Part shown: one piece after another, positions 29,102 to 37,790 of the stretch
Layout of the letters: each line of letters begins with the position of its first letter
How positions within the stretch are numbered: position 1 is the first letter of the stretch
NCBI GenBank assembly: GCA_944383375.1
Contig: CALWPG010000003.1
Location: forward strand, 64,339 to 115,652
Direction of reading: 5' to 3'
Source: an uncultured Clostridia bacterium
GTDB lineage: Bacteria; Bacillota; Clostridia; Christensenellales; UBA1242
Length of the DNA stretch: 51,314 bases
Translations under genes and position numbers: made by a program
The notes under the pieces: model-generated
Databases searched by the model: none
Seen by the model: only the letters and a program-made list of their open reading frames with translations
Told to the model about the DNA's origin: nothing

Positions 29102-30937
29102 ATGACAAATGAAAATATAAGAAATGTAGCAATCATTGCACACGTTGACCATGGCAAAACATCACTAGTAAATGAAATGTTAAAACAAGGCAATGTGTTT
29201 AGAGATAATCAAGTAGTTGTGGACAGGGTGATGGACTCCAATGCACTTGAAAGAGAAAGAGGAATTACCATACTTTCAAAAAACTGCAGTTGTGAATACA
29301 AAGGTGTCAAAATCAACATTGTTGACACTCCTGGACATGCAGACTTCGGTGGCGAAGTTGAAAGAGTTTTAAAGATGGTGGATGGAGTGCTTTTGGTTGT
29401 TGACGCCTTTGAAGGGCCGATGCCACAAACAAGGTTCGTCTTGGAACATGCACTCAAACTTAACTTGAAGGTCGTTGTCGTTGTAAACAAAATAGACAGA
29501 CAGGATGCGAGAATAAATGAAGTTGTTGATGAGGTCTTGGAACTTTTTATGGATCTAAATGCCAACGACGAACAACTTGATTCTCCTTTTGTTTATGCTT
29601 CGGCAAGAACTGGCAAAGCTAGTCTTGATCCAAATGAGGAAGGCGAAAATTTTGTTCCACTTTTTGAAACCATATTGAAACATATTTCAGCACCTCAAGG
29701 AGACGCAGATGCTCCAATGAGGATGTTGGTTTCATCCTGTGAACACAATGATTATGTTGGTAAACTTGCCATTGGAAAGATGGAAAGAGGAGAACTTAAA
29801 GTAGGAGACAGCATCGTTTTGTGTAACTATCACGACAGCGCGAAAAATGCGAAAGGCAAGATAGTACAGCTCTTTACCTACAAAGGTCTAAAACGTGAAC
29901 AAACCGGCACTGCTTCTATGGGGGATATAGTCTGCATAGCAGGACTTGAGGATGTACAAATTGGTGACACAGTATGTTCTCCACAAGACGTAACGCCACT
30001 TGAGTTTGTTCAAATAGCTGAGCCAAGCGTGGAAATGACTTTTTTAGTAAACAACAGCCCATTTGCTGGCAAAGAAGGTAAATTTGTAACAAGTAGGCAC
30101 CTAAGAGACAGACTTTACAAAGAAGCAATTAAAGATCTGTCACTCAAGGTAAGTGACACCTCAAGTTCTGAGGCATTTACTGTATGTGGAAGAGGTGAGA
30201 TGCATCTAAGCATTTTAATTGAGAACATGCGCCGTGACGGCTATGAATTTCAAGTCAGTATGCCAAGGGTAAGGTACAAGGAAATTGATGGAAAAAAATG
30301 TGAGCCTGTCGACATAGTGACACTAGATGTTCCACAGGAAAATGTAGGCACCGTAATGAACAAGATGGCAGTCAGAAAAGGGGAACTTATCAAAATGACT
30401 CCAAAGGGGTCAAGAATGAAGTTGGAATTCTATATTCCAGAGAGGGGACTTTTTGGTTTTAGAAGTGAACTTTTAACTGACACCAAAGGCGAAGGAATCA
30501 TGACTTCAATATTTGATAGTTATCAACCTTTCAAGGGGGAAATTGATAGAAGAGTGTATGGTTCACTCATTGCATACGAAACAGGCGAGGCAATAGTTTA
30601 TGGCCTATACAACGCACAAGAACGTGGCGAATTATTCATCACTCCTGGCACAAAGGTCTATGGTGGAATGGTTGTTGGAAGAAATCCAAAAGGTGACGAT
30701 ATAGTTGTCAATGTCTGCAAGCGCAAGCACTTATCCAACTGTAGAGCAAGTGGTTCTGATGATGCGCTGAGACTTGAGACTCCAATTACTATGAGTCTTG
30801 AAGACTGTTTGGAATTTTTGGCAGATGATGAATATTTGGAGATTACACCAAAAAGTGTTAGAATAAGAAAGATAATATTAGATCACAATATGCGTCTTCG
30901 TGAAAGAGGTAAGATGCTAAGAGGTGAAAATGAGTAA
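29102..30937 (+). CDS. typA: Translational GTPase TypA/BipA
   Basis: 611 residues, the normal length. GTPase motifs: AHVDHGKTSLV (G1, residue ~14), RGIT (G2), DTPGHADFGGEVER (G3), NKIDR (G4) and SARTGKA (G5 region). EF-G-like domains II, III and V follow, then the TypA-specific C-terminal domain (GLYNAQERGELFITPG, KRKHLSNCRASGSDDALRL). TypA binds the ribosome and supports assembly and stress growth. Start by ATG with GAGGT upstream. It heads an operon with a small membrane protein, dnaB and a VTT-domain protein; the next gene overlaps by 8 nt (ATGAGTAA). Confidence 0.96.
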   Translation: MTNENIRNVAIIAHVDHGKTSLVNEMLKQGNVFRDNQVVVDRVMDSNALERERGITILSKNCSCEYKGVKINIVDTPGHADFGGEVERVLKMVDGVLLVVDAFEGPMPQTRFVLEHALKLNLKVVVVVNKIDRQDARINEVVDEVLELFMDLNANDEQLDSPFVYASARTGKASLDPNEEGENFVPLFETILKHISAPQGDADAPMRMLVSSCEHNDYVGKLAIGKMERGELKVGDSIVLCNYHDSAKNAKGKIVQLFTYKGLKREQTGTASMGDIVCIAGLEDVQIGDTVCSPQDVTPLEFVQIAEPSVEMTFLVNNSPFAGKEGKFVTSRHLRDRLYKEAIKDLSLKVSDTSSSEAFTVCGRGEMHLSILIENMRRDGYEFQVSMPRVRYKEIDGKKCEPVDIVTLDVPQENVGTVMNKMAVRKGELIKMTPKGSRMKLEFYIPERGLFGFRSELLTDTKGEGIMTSIFDSYQPFKGEIDRRVYGSLIAYETGEAIVYGLYNAQERGELFITPGTKVYGGMVVGRNPKGDDIVVNVCKRKHLSNCRASGSDDALRLETPITMSLEDCLEFLADDEYLEITPKSVRIRKIILDHNMRLRERGKMLRGENE

Positions 30938-31214
30938 AAAAATTGACCAAGAAGACATAAGAAGACAAAAAGCCCATGCGATGAAATTGGGAATAAAAAG
31001 AATATGGATTTGTGCTGCAATTGTTGCTCCGACATTTATTCTTTTGACATACGTTTTTTCGCTAATTCCTCTTCCTGTGTGGCTTATAATTATGCTCAAT
31101 GTCATAATTGGTGGTTTAATTTGTTTACTTGTTTATATAATTTCTGATAAAATAGAGCAAAAGAAAAAGACAAAACAATTACTTGATCCAGAAGATGACC
31201 CATTTTCTGATTAA
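30930..31214 (+). CDS. Small two-helix membrane protein
   Basis: 94 residues. I chose the ATG at 30930, inside the typA stop region, because GAGGTG precedes it; a GTG two codons earlier is part of that ribosome site. Residues 1-25 are highly charged (KKIDQEDIRRQKAHAMK), two hydrophobic helices follow (about 26-48 and 51-73), and the tail is acidic (LLDPEDDPFSD). No family is recognised. Its position between typA and dnaB, with tight spacing (12 nt to dnaB), makes co-expression certain but says little about its job. Confidence 0.75.
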   Translation: MSKKIDQEDIRRQKAHAMKLGIKRIWICAAIVAPTFILLTYVFSLIPLPVWLIIMLNVIIGGLICLLVYIISDKIEQKKKTKQLLDPEDDPFSD

Positions 31215-31226
31215 AAGAGGTAGAAT

Positions 31227-32699
31227 ATGGCAATAGCAAAAGTAAAAACGATGCCACACAGTATTGAGGCAGAACAGTCAGTGCTTGGATGTATGCTTAT
31301 TGATAACAACGTTGTCACAAAGATCACAGCAAGGCTTTTGCCTTCAGATTTTTACAGTGAGGCACACAAGAGCATATATGAAAGTATGATTGAACTCAAC
31401 AACACAAATCAGCCCATTGACTTTGTGACAGTTGTGGATAGGCTTGAAAAAAACAACACACTTGGTGCCGTTGGTGGAGTCGATTACATAACAAGTCTTG
31501 CCAATGCACTCCCAAGTGCATCAAATTTTGTAACTTATGTGGATATCGTAAAACGCGATAGTTTGTGTCGCGCACTTATCAATGCATCAAACCAAATAGC
31601 AGATATGGCATATAATAGTGACGACGGCGAAAAAACTTTAGCTTATGCAGAGGGCCTTATCTACACTCTTGCTGAAAAACAACAACAGAGTGATTTGGAA
31701 CATATAACCCCAGCATTGTCACAAGCCATTTCAAATATGGATGAAATTGCAAAAAATGGTGGAAAAATCAAAGGTATTTCAACTGGAATCAAAGAGTTTG
31801 ACCAACTTACAAATGGATTACAAAACAGTGACCTTATTTTGCTTGCTGCTCGTCCTGGTGTTGGTAAAACTTCTTTTGCACTCAACATCGCAATAAATGC
31901 CTGTCTCACTCAAAACAAAACCTGTGCAATATTCTCGCTTGAAATGCCAAGGGTTCAGCTTGCGCAAAGGGCAATTTGCAGTGTTGCGAAAGTCAGCATG
32001 AGCAAGGCAAAGAAAGGAACACTTTCAACTCAAGATTGGAAATATATTTGGAGCGCAAATAAAAAGCTTAGCGACGCAAAGATATACATAGATGACTCCT
32101 CTATGAATAGACCAAGTGATATCTTGGACAAATGCCGTAGACTCAAACGTGAAAAAGGTCTTGACATTGTGGTGATTGACTACCTCCAACTCATGACAGG
32201 CATGACCAAAACAGATAATCGTCAACAGGAGATAAGCGAGATCACGAGATATTTAAAAATAACTGCAAAAGAACTCAATGTGCCAATTATTCTTTTGTCA
32301 CAACTTAGCCGTGCAATTGAGCAGAGAAAAGACCATAAACCAATGCTTAGCGACCTTCGCGAGTCTGGAGCAATTGAACAGGATGCAGATATCGTATTGT
32401 TTATTGATAATCCAGACAAGTATAACGACATTGTCAATCCAAACGAACCTGGAATTTGTGAGCTTGTGGTTGCAAAGCATAGAAACGGTGAAACTGGAAA
32501 TATTAAAATGCGTTGGGTACCAGAATATACGCTGTTTGTTGACCCAGATAAGCGCATTGAAAAGAAAGATTATGGCGACGGAGTTAAAGTTGTTCCAGAT
32601 GAAGCCTTTGGGGGAGCACCTGATTTTAAAGATGAGGATTTAAATGACTTTAATTTTGATGAAGTTGCAACTGCATTTGATGACAAAAAAATTGAGTAA
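31227..32699 (+). CDS. dnaB: Replicative DNA helicase
   Basis: 490 residues. N-terminal DnaB domain (MPHSIEAEQSVLGCMLID), linker, then the RecA-like hexameric helicase core: Walker A AARPGVGKTSFALNI (about 207), FSLEMPRVQLAQR (H1a), Walker B VVIDYLQLM (about 313), LLSQLSRAIEQR, LRESGAIEQDADIVLF and the arginine-finger region KHRNGETG. The C-terminus has an extra acidic tail (DEDLNDFNFDEVATAFDD) after the core. GAGG lies 8 nt before the ATG. It unwinds DNA at the fork; dnaE in the same window is the matching polymerase, in another operon. Confidence 0.97.
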   Translation: MAIAKVKTMPHSIEAEQSVLGCMLIDNNVVTKITARLLPSDFYSEAHKSIYESMIELNNTNQPIDFVTVVDRLEKNNTLGAVGGVDYITSLANALPSASNFVTYVDIVKRDSLCRALINASNQIADMAYNSDDGEKTLAYAEGLIYTLAEKQQQSDLEHITPALSQAISNMDEIAKNGGKIKGISTGIKEFDQLTNGLQNSDLILLAARPGVGKTSFALNIAINACLTQNKTCAIFSLEMPRVQLAQRAICSVAKVSMSKAKKGTLSTQDWKYIWSANKKLSDAKIYIDDSSMNRPSDILDKCRRLKREKGLDIVVIDYLQLMTGMTKTDNRQQEISEITRYLKITAKELNVPIILLSQLSRAIEQRKDHKPMLSDLRESGAIEQDADIVLFIDNPDKYNDIVNPNEPGICELVVAKHRNGETGNIKMRWVPEYTLFVDPDKRIEKKDYGDGVKVVPDEAFGGAPDFKDEDLNDFNFDEVATAFDDKKIE

Positions 32700-32715
32700 A
32701 GTCATATAAAAAGAT

Positions 32716-33423
32716 ATGAGCAAAATTCAGATTTATAATATATTAAAAGTCAGTTTGATAGCAGTTATATTAATGTTTGCATTTGAACTGCTGTTTAGTT
32801 TTGACTCGGTTACTGATGCCATCTCAAATTACATCGCATCCATGCATGGTGTGGTGCTTTATCTTATAATCTATTTTATAATGGTCATACAGGTTTGTCT
32901 AATTCCAATACCTGTCTATGTGGTCGTAAATGCCTGCGTTTTGATAGACAGTATGAATTTGTCCCTGACTAGTACAGATGGTTGGATTTTTATAGCAGTT
33001 ACCATGCTTGCATATATGACGGGTGTTGCACTTGCATATCTACTTGGAAGAAAGTTTGGCAGTAAAGCCGTAAGGTGGTGCGCCGGTAGCGATGAAGATT
33101 ATCAAAAATGGGTTAGGGTATTTAACAATAAAGGTAAGTGGTATTATGCTTTGACCGTTTTGTTGCCGGTTTTCCCTGATGATATACTTTGTATAGTCGC
33201 AGGTGGAGTTAAAATGAATTTTCTATTTTTCATGATAGTAAACTTCATATGCCGCTTCATAGGGCTAATTGCCATGATATACTCTCTGGGTTTTGCTCAA
33301 AGCTTAAACGAAGGTGGCTTTCCATGGACACTTCTTGCTTGGGGAGTCGCATTATTTGTCAACATTGTCGCTTTGATTGTGCTCAAGATAATGCTTACAA
33401 AACAAAAAGATAAACAAATATAG
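32716..33423 (+). CDS. VTT/DedA-type (TVP38/TMEM64) membrane protein
   Basis: 235 residues with about five or six hydrophobic segments. The VTT-domain hallmarks are visible: a re-entrant region with prolines (QVCLIPIPVYVVVNACV), GVALAYLLGRKFG (about 105), and LLPVFPDDILCIVAGGVKMN (about 155) before an F/Y/R-containing helix. Members of this family act in lipid scrambling or transport; the particular lipid is not known here. It follows dnaB by 16 nt, is last in the operon and is followed by a repeat remnant and a bidirectional terminator. The ribosome site is weak (AAAAAGAT). Confidence 0.82.
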   Translation: MSKIQIYNILKVSLIAVILMFAFELLFSFDSVTDAISNYIASMHGVVLYLIIYFIMVIQVCLIPIPVYVVVNACVLIDSMNLSLTSTDGWIFIAVTMLAYMTGVALAYLLGRKFGSKAVRWCAGSDEDYQKWVRVFNNKGKWYYALTVLLPVFPDDILCIVAGGVKMNFLFFMIVNFICRFIGLIAMIYSLGFAQSLNEGGFPWTLLAWGVALFVNIVALIVLKIMLTKQKDKQI

Positions 33424-33428
33424 TCATT

Positions 33429-33458
33429 GTCATTCCGAATTTTTTAGGTGAGGAATAT
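33429..33458. repeat. Partial interspersed repeat
   Basis: GTCATTCCGAATTTTTTAGG then TGAGGAAT: the two ends of one arm with altered middle. Confidence 0.55.
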
Positions 33459-33460
33459 CA

Positions 33461-33491
33461 AAAAAACAAGTCGTTTTTGACTTGTTTTTTG
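33461..33491. terminator. Bidirectional terminator between convergent operons
   Basis: AAAAAACAAGTC / GACTTGTTTTTT stem with loop GTTTTT, shared by the typA operon (+) and the rpsF operon (-). Confidence 0.9.
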
Positions 33492-33499
33492 TTTTCATT

Positions 33500-33805
33500 T
33501 TATTCACCTTTGAATGGAAGGATCGCCATGACTCTTGCACGTTTAATTGCGTTTGCAAGTTCTCTTTGATGTTTGCTGCAGACACCAGTTTGACGTCTTG
33601 GAAGTATCTTACCATTTTCTGTTATATAGCGTCTAAGTTTTGCACCGTCTTTGTAATCAATTACATTTGTTTTGTCAACGCAAAATGCACAAACTTTTTT
33701 CTTTGATGTTGGACGCTTATATTTTTTCTTTTCAACAATTGCCGTGGTATTTGCCTCTTCAGCAACTGGCGCTGTTTGCTCTACTTCTTTAACTTCTTCG
33801 CTCAT
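33500..33805 (-). CDS. rpsR: 30S ribosomal protein S18
   Basis: 101 residues, longer than the usual ~75-80 because of a ~25-residue acidic N-terminal extension ([19 protein letters not shown]). The core is typical: [19 protein letters not shown], then [17 protein letters not shown] and [17 protein letters not shown]. The cysteines (VCAFC, GVCSKH) mark a zinc-binding C+ version of S18. It is last in rpsF-ssb-rpsR, 16 nt after ssb with an AAGGAG site. rplI, often next in Firmicutes, is not here. Confidence 0.96.
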   Translation of the reverse strand: MSEEVKEVEQTAPVAEEANTTAIVEKKKYKRPTSKKKVCAFCVDKTNVIDYKDGAKLRRYITENGKILPRRQTGVCSKHQRELANAIKRARVMAILPFKGE

Positions 33806-33821
33806 ATTATTCTCCTTTTAA

Positions 33822-34229
33822 TTAGAATGGAAGGCTGTCATCGTCGATAGGTTCAAGATCTGCCACTTCTTTTTTGTCCTGTGGCTTGTTTTCAACACCT
33901 TCTGAATTTGAATTTTTGCTACTTAAAAACTCAACGCTGTCGGCAACAATTTCGGTAACATACCTTTTTGTGCCATCCTGTGCATCATAACTTCTGGTTT
34001 GAATTGAACCAGAAACTGCACATTTTGAACCTTTTTTCAAATATCTATGGCAACTCTCTGCCTGACCACGCCAAACGATGATGTTCAAAAAGTCTGCTTC
34101 ACGTTCACCTTCGGAGTTGGAATAGTTACGTGTTACTGCAAGTGAAAATCTACAAACTGACACGCCACTGTTTGTTGTGGCAAGTTCAGGATCGCGGGCT
34201 AGGTTGCCGATCAAAAATACTTTATTCAT
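33822..34229 (-). CDS. ssb: Single-stranded DNA-binding protein
   Basis: 135 residues. OB-fold: NKVFLIGNLARDPELATTNS, RFSLAVTRNY, ADFLNIIVWRGQAE and KGSKCAVSGSIQTRSYDAQD. A short, polar linker leads to an acidic tip ending PIDDDSLPF, the docking peptide for replication and repair partners. It binds single-stranded DNA as a tetramer. It lies between rpsF and rpsR, the classic order, 9 nt after rpsF. Confidence 0.97.
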   Translation of the reverse strand: MNKVFLIGNLARDPELATTNSGVSVCRFSLAVTRNYSNSEGEREADFLNIIVWRGQAESCHRYLKKGSKCAVSGSIQTRSYDAQDGTKRYVTEIVADSVEFLSSKNSNSEGVENKPQDKKEVADLEPIDDDSLPF

Positions 34230-34238
34230 ACTTTCTCC

Positions 34239-34517
34239 TTATTTTCTTATAAACATCTGTCTAACAATATGTTCTGTGATGTTCATCAGTTTGTTCATCT
34301 CATCAACCAAAGCTGGCTGTGCTTCAAAAGTCATGAGCACATAGTAACCCTCATTTTTGAAGTTGATTGGGTAAGCAAACTTTTTCATACCAAGTTTTTC
34401 AAGAGAAATAATTTTTCCACCCTTATCTTCAACCATCTTGCTGAATTTTGCAATAAGAGCTTCTTTTTGTTCATCATTTGCATCTTGTGAAATGATATAC
34501 ATAAGTTCATACTTCAT
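34239..34517 (-). CDS. rpsF: 30S ribosomal protein S6
   Basis: 92 residues from the ATG at 34517, chosen because GGAGG lies 8 nt upstream; the in-frame extension to 34571 would cover the regulatory leader. The ferredoxin-like S6 core is clear: KYELMYIISQDANDE, MVEDKGGKIISLEKLGMKKF, AYPINFKNEGYYVLMTFEA and MNITEHIVRQMF. S6 pairs with S18 on the 30S platform; both are encoded in this operon and the complex probably controls it through the leader. Confidence 0.96.
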   Translation of the reverse strand: MKYELMYIISQDANDEQKEALIAKFSKMVEDKGGKIISLEKLGMKKFAYPINFKNEGYYVLMTFEAQPALVDEMNKLMNITEHIVRQMFIRK

Positions 34518-34534
34518 ACAAATAACCTCCTTTT

Positions 34535-34585
34535 GGACTAAACGGCTTTGAGGTATCTCAAAGCAAGGCAAAATAATTGCTCGGA
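34535..34585 (-). promoter_or_regulatory. Probable S6:S18-binding leader of rpsF
   Basis: On the minus strand CCGAGCAATTATTTTGCC is followed by a perfect 8-bp hairpin GCTTTGAG-ATAC-CTCAAAGC that continues directly as CGTTTAG. A hairpin joined to a conserved CCG is the hallmark of the rpsF-leader motif bound by the S6:S18 complex. Identification is from the known motif and its position just before the GGAGG site; no covariance test was run. Confidence 0.65.
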
Positions 34586-34644
34586 AAAGAATATATCATA
34601 AAAAAAAAAGAAAATCAACAAAAAAATGTAGACATTGACATCAC

Positions 34645-34673
34645 TTGACAACATTTTTATGTAATTTTATAAT
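34645..34673 (+). promoter_or_regulatory. Consensus promoter giving a leaderless tlyA mRNA
   Basis: TTGACA (34645-34650), a 17-nt spacer and TATAAT (34668-34673), a perfect sigma-A match, then exactly 6 nt to the ATG at 34680. No Shine-Dalgarno can exist downstream of +1. Confidence 0.85.
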
Positions 34674-34679
34674 CTTTGC

Positions 34680-35405
34680 ATGAGATTAGACATTTTTCTA
34701 CAAACAAAAGGTTATGTAAATTCGCGAAGTAAAGCACGTGAACTCATAAAAAATGGCAAGGTGTTGGTGAATGACTCCGTGGCAATCAAATGTGGGCTTG
34801 ATGTCAATGATGGTGACAAAATTGAACTTTTGGATGTCATAACCTACGTTTCGCGCGCAGGGCACAAGATAGAGGGCGCTTATGAGGAATTTAACCTTTC
34901 CTTTAAAAATCTAGTAATTTTGGACATTGGCGCTTCAACAGGAGGCTTTTGTGATTTTTGTTTAAAGCATGGCGCGAAAAAAGTTTATGCCTTGGATGTT
35001 GGAACAAACCAATTAGACCGAACACTAAAACAGGACAAAAGAGTTGTGGACATGCAAAATACCGACATAAGGAATTTAGACCTTGGGCTTGTGAGTGACA
35101 TGGATGTGTTTGTGTGTGATGTATCCTTCATATCATTGACCAAAATTTCAAATATTCTTTCAAAACTTTTGGACATTGCAAAATATGGTGTCGTACTCAT
35201 AAAGCCACAGTTTGAGTGTGGAAAGGAGATAGCAAAGAAGTCTAAAGGAATCATAAAAGATGAAAAAGTACACAAACTAGTTATAGATAGTGTTAAAAAA
35301 GACTTTTTGTCACAAGCAATAAAAATTGAAAAATTAACCACATCGAAAATACTTGGTGGTGATGGAAATGTTGAATATTTGGCACTTGTTAAAAAGTTGA
35401 CATGA
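34680..35405 (+). CDS. tlyA: TlyA-family rRNA 2'-O-methyltransferase / hemolysin A
   Basis: 241 residues. N-terminal S4 domain (RLDIFLQTKGYVNSRSKARE, KNGKVLVNDS), then an FtsJ/RrmJ-like SAM methyltransferase: VILDIGASTGGFCDFCLKHG (SAM loop, about 80), ALDVGTNQLD, VCDVSFISLTKI and a C-terminal VLIKPQFECGKE. In Mycobacterium TlyA 2'-O-methylates 16S and 23S rRNA; in Firmicutes it is the YqxC protein, with the same likely role. In many Clostridia it lies with xseA/ispA/dxs or recN; none are here. No ribosome site: leaderless from a perfect promoter. The promoter of the next gene begins in its stop region. Confidence 0.9.
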   Translation: MRLDIFLQTKGYVNSRSKARELIKNGKVLVNDSVAIKCGLDVNDGDKIELLDVITYVSRAGHKIEGAYEEFNLSFKNLVILDIGASTGGFCDFCLKHGAKKVYALDVGTNQLDRTLKQDKRVVDMQNTDIRNLDLGLVSDMDVFVCDVSFISLTKISNILSKLLDIAKYGVVLIKPQFECGKEIAKKSKGIIKDEKVHKLVIDSVKKDFLSQAIKIEKLTTSKILGGDGNVEYLALVKKLT

Positions 35406-35426
35406 CTATTTGTAGTATGATAAACT
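35397..35426 (+). promoter_or_regulatory. Promoter of the YwaF-ABC operon
   Basis: TTGACA (35397-35402, overlapping the tlyA stop), an 18-nt spacer and TAAACT (35421-35426). The leader then carries ACGGAG before the ATG at 35459. Confidence 0.5.
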
Positions 35427-35458
35427 TTTTTAAAATAGTAACGGAGATCAAAAGATAA

Positions 35459-37789
35459 ATGCTGGTTTGGTATTACGTAATCACAATAGCACTTGCCGCA
35501 ATATTGTGTGTCACATATTTTTTTTGTCGAAAAAAATTAAGTAAAAAAACAGATTTGGTTTTAAAAATAATCTCACTTGTTTTAGCCGCAATTTTTTTCG
35601 TTAGATATCTTTGGGATAATGAGGCCATCCAGTGGATAAACAAACTTGATACAACATTGTTTAGTAATGCCTTTTACACATTCATGTCCGCTTTTAGCAT
35701 TTGGCTGATGTACATACCACTTCTACTTTTGATTTTATATCCATTTTTCAAGATCAAATACATGAACTTCTTTGTAAAATGGATAGCATCTCCAATTATA
35801 GTTTTAAATTTGATTACACTGAGTTTAACCATAACTGGTGTGTGTGGGCAAGTGGCTAATGAAGTGTTCTCAGTTCGAGCACTTTTAATGTGTGTGGAAC
35901 TTGCGATAAGCGTGGCATACTGTTTTTATGTTTGGCAAAGCGACCCATCACCCAAGTGGACGAAAAAAGATATTTATGTATTTTTGGCAAGTTTATTTGC
36001 AATGCTCATAGCCACAATGCCAGCCTATATGCCTCAACTTGTGGTGGGTACACTCAATGAGAGCATAGTTATAGACGATTTGACTCTATATCACAGAATA
36101 TTTTTATACTTTTCAATCATAATTCCAGTTGCAATATATTTTGCACTAAGAAAAAATGACAATGAGACGAATCGTTTTGCACTTTTGTTTTTGAGCCTTG
36201 GTGGGCTAATAACTTTTATGGCAGGTGCAAGATTTGAATCATGGCTTGATCCAGCACAGTGGCCAATTCACCTTTGCAATACAGCGATGTATATCATTCC
36301 AATTTGTTTGATATTCAAATGGGAAAAATTATTTTACTTTACATTCTTTATCAATGTTCTTGGCGCATTCTTGGCCATGGTCATGCCAAACACAACTGAA
36401 AACATAACAAGTTATGCCTCAATTAGATTTTGGAACAACCACTACATGGCATTTTTCATGCCACTACTAATGGTTGCGCTCAAGGTATACAAACGTCCAA
36501 AACTTAGGCAGTTTATATATTCCTGTGTCGCGTTTACCATATACTTTGTTTTGGTTGTATTTTTAAATTCTTGGTTCACGGGACTTGGAAAAGATGTTGA
36601 CTTTTTCTTTGTAAACAGTGACTTTATTGCTGAAAAACTTGGGCAGTGGGCTGAAGACCTTCGAGATTACAATTTTGTCTTTACTTTAGGGGGAGTTCAG
36701 TTTGTAATATATCCACTGTATCAGTTTTTATTTTGGCTCGTATATATGTTCTTATCGGCAGGAATGTGGTTTTTGTATGAGCAGTCATATAACTACTTTG
36801 ACCTTATGGTGGATATGTCACATAGACGAAAAAAATATAAACTTGAAATGCTTGCACTTGAAAGTAAACTAAACTCAAAGGAGATAACACAGCCAATGAA
36901 TGAAGAAAATAAAGACAAACTTATTTTAAGAAATTTTACAAAGCGTTACGGAAAAAGTGAAGTGTACGCAGTAAAAGATGTAAATTTAGAGGTCCATGGT
37001 GGCGAGATATTTGGGTTCTTGGGGCCAAATGGTGCTGGCAAAAGTACAATAATAAAAACAATTGTTGGAATTCAACCCATAACCAGTGGTGAAATTGAGG
37101 TGTGTGGCTATGATGCCAAACTTCAAGGCACAATGGCGAAAAGACAGATAGGTTTTGTTCCCGATCACTATGCCCTTTATGAAAAATTGACGGGAAGAGA
37201 ATATATTAATTACATCGCAGACCTTTACGAGGTGAGTAAAGAGGAGAGGGATGAAAGGATAGAAAAATATGTATCTCTTTTTGAACTTACAGGTGCTTTT
37301 GATAATCAAATAAAAACATATTCACATGGTATGAAACAAAAGATAGCCATAATGGCAGCACTTGTCCATAACCCAAAGGTTTGGATACTTGACGAACCGC
37401 TTACTGGACTGGATCCTAACAGTATCTTTCAAGTTAAAGAATGTATGAAAAATCATGCAAAGGAAGGCAACATCGTGTTCTTTTCAAGCCACATCATTGA
37501 TGTTGTTGAGCGTATTTGTGACAGAATTGGTATTATAAAAAAAGGACAACTTCAAGTTGTGAAAAAAGTACAGGACATCATAGATAGTGGCGAGCCACTT
37601 GAAGACTTCTATATGAACATAATAAACAATAATAATGTTGAAGCAATTAAAGTTGATGCAGAAGAACTCAAAAAAGACAAACTAGAACTAGAAAAAGACA
37701 AGAAGCACCAAAAAGAGTTGAGAAAACTAGAACGCGAGCAAAAAAGAAATTTAAGAAAAATGAAAAAAGAACAAAAGACAAAGGAGTAA
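35459..37789 (+). CDS. Fusion of YwaF-like membrane domain and ABC-transporter ATPase
   Basis: 776 residues. Residues ~1-455 contain about 12 hydrophobic helices; the block [19 protein letters not shown] (~280) and the layout match the YwaF/TIGR02206 integral-membrane family. Residues ~480-700 are a complete ABC ATPase of the ABC-2 export group: [15 protein letters not shown] (Walker A), [13 protein letters not shown] at the Q-loop, [10 protein letters not shown] (signature), [13 protein letters not shown] (Walker B), FFSSHIIDV (switch His). A Lys/Glu-rich coiled tail ends the protein. An in-frame ATG at 36896, with AAAGGAG 12 nt upstream, lies just before the ATPase and could yield a free subunit. 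The start at 35459 has ACGGAG upstream. The permease gene follows after 1 nt, so this is an exporter module. Substrate unknown. Confidence 0.85.
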   Translation: MLVWYYVITIALAAILCVTYFFCRKKLSKKTDLVLKIISLVLAAIFFVRYLWDNEAIQWINKLDTTLFSNAFYTFMSAFSIWLMYIPLLLLILYPFFKIKYMNFFVKWIASPIIVLNLITLSLTITGVCGQVANEVFSVRALLMCVELAISVAYCFYVWQSDPSPKWTKKDIYVFLASLFAMLIATMPAYMPQLVVGTLNESIVIDDLTLYHRIFLYFSIIIPVAIYFALRKNDNETNRFALLFLSLGGLITFMAGARFESWLDPAQWPIHLCNTAMYIIPICLIFKWEKLFYFTFFINVLGAFLAMVMPNTTENITSYASIRFWNNHYMAFFMPLLMVALKVYKRPKLRQFIYSCVAFTIYFVLVVFLNSWFTGLGKDVDFFFVNSDFIAEKLGQWAEDLRDYNFVFTLGGVQFVIYPLYQFLFWLVYMFLSAGMWFLYEQSYNYFDLMVDMSHRRKKYKLEMLALESKLNSKEITQPMNEENKDKLILRNFTKRYGKSEVYAVKDVNLEVHGGEIFGFLGPNGAGKSTIIKTIVGIQPITSGEIEVCGYDAKLQGTMAKRQIGFVPDHYALYEKLTGREYINYIADLYEVSKEERDERIEKYVSLFELTGAFDNQIKTYSHGMKQKIAIMAALVHNPKVWILDEPLTGLDPNSIFQVKECMKNHAKEGNIVFFSSHIIDVVERICDRIGIIKKGQLQVVKKVQDIIDSGEPLEDFYMNIINNNNVEAIKVDAEELKKDKLELEKDKKHQKELRKLEREQKRNLRKMKKEQKTKE

Positions 37790-37790
37790 T

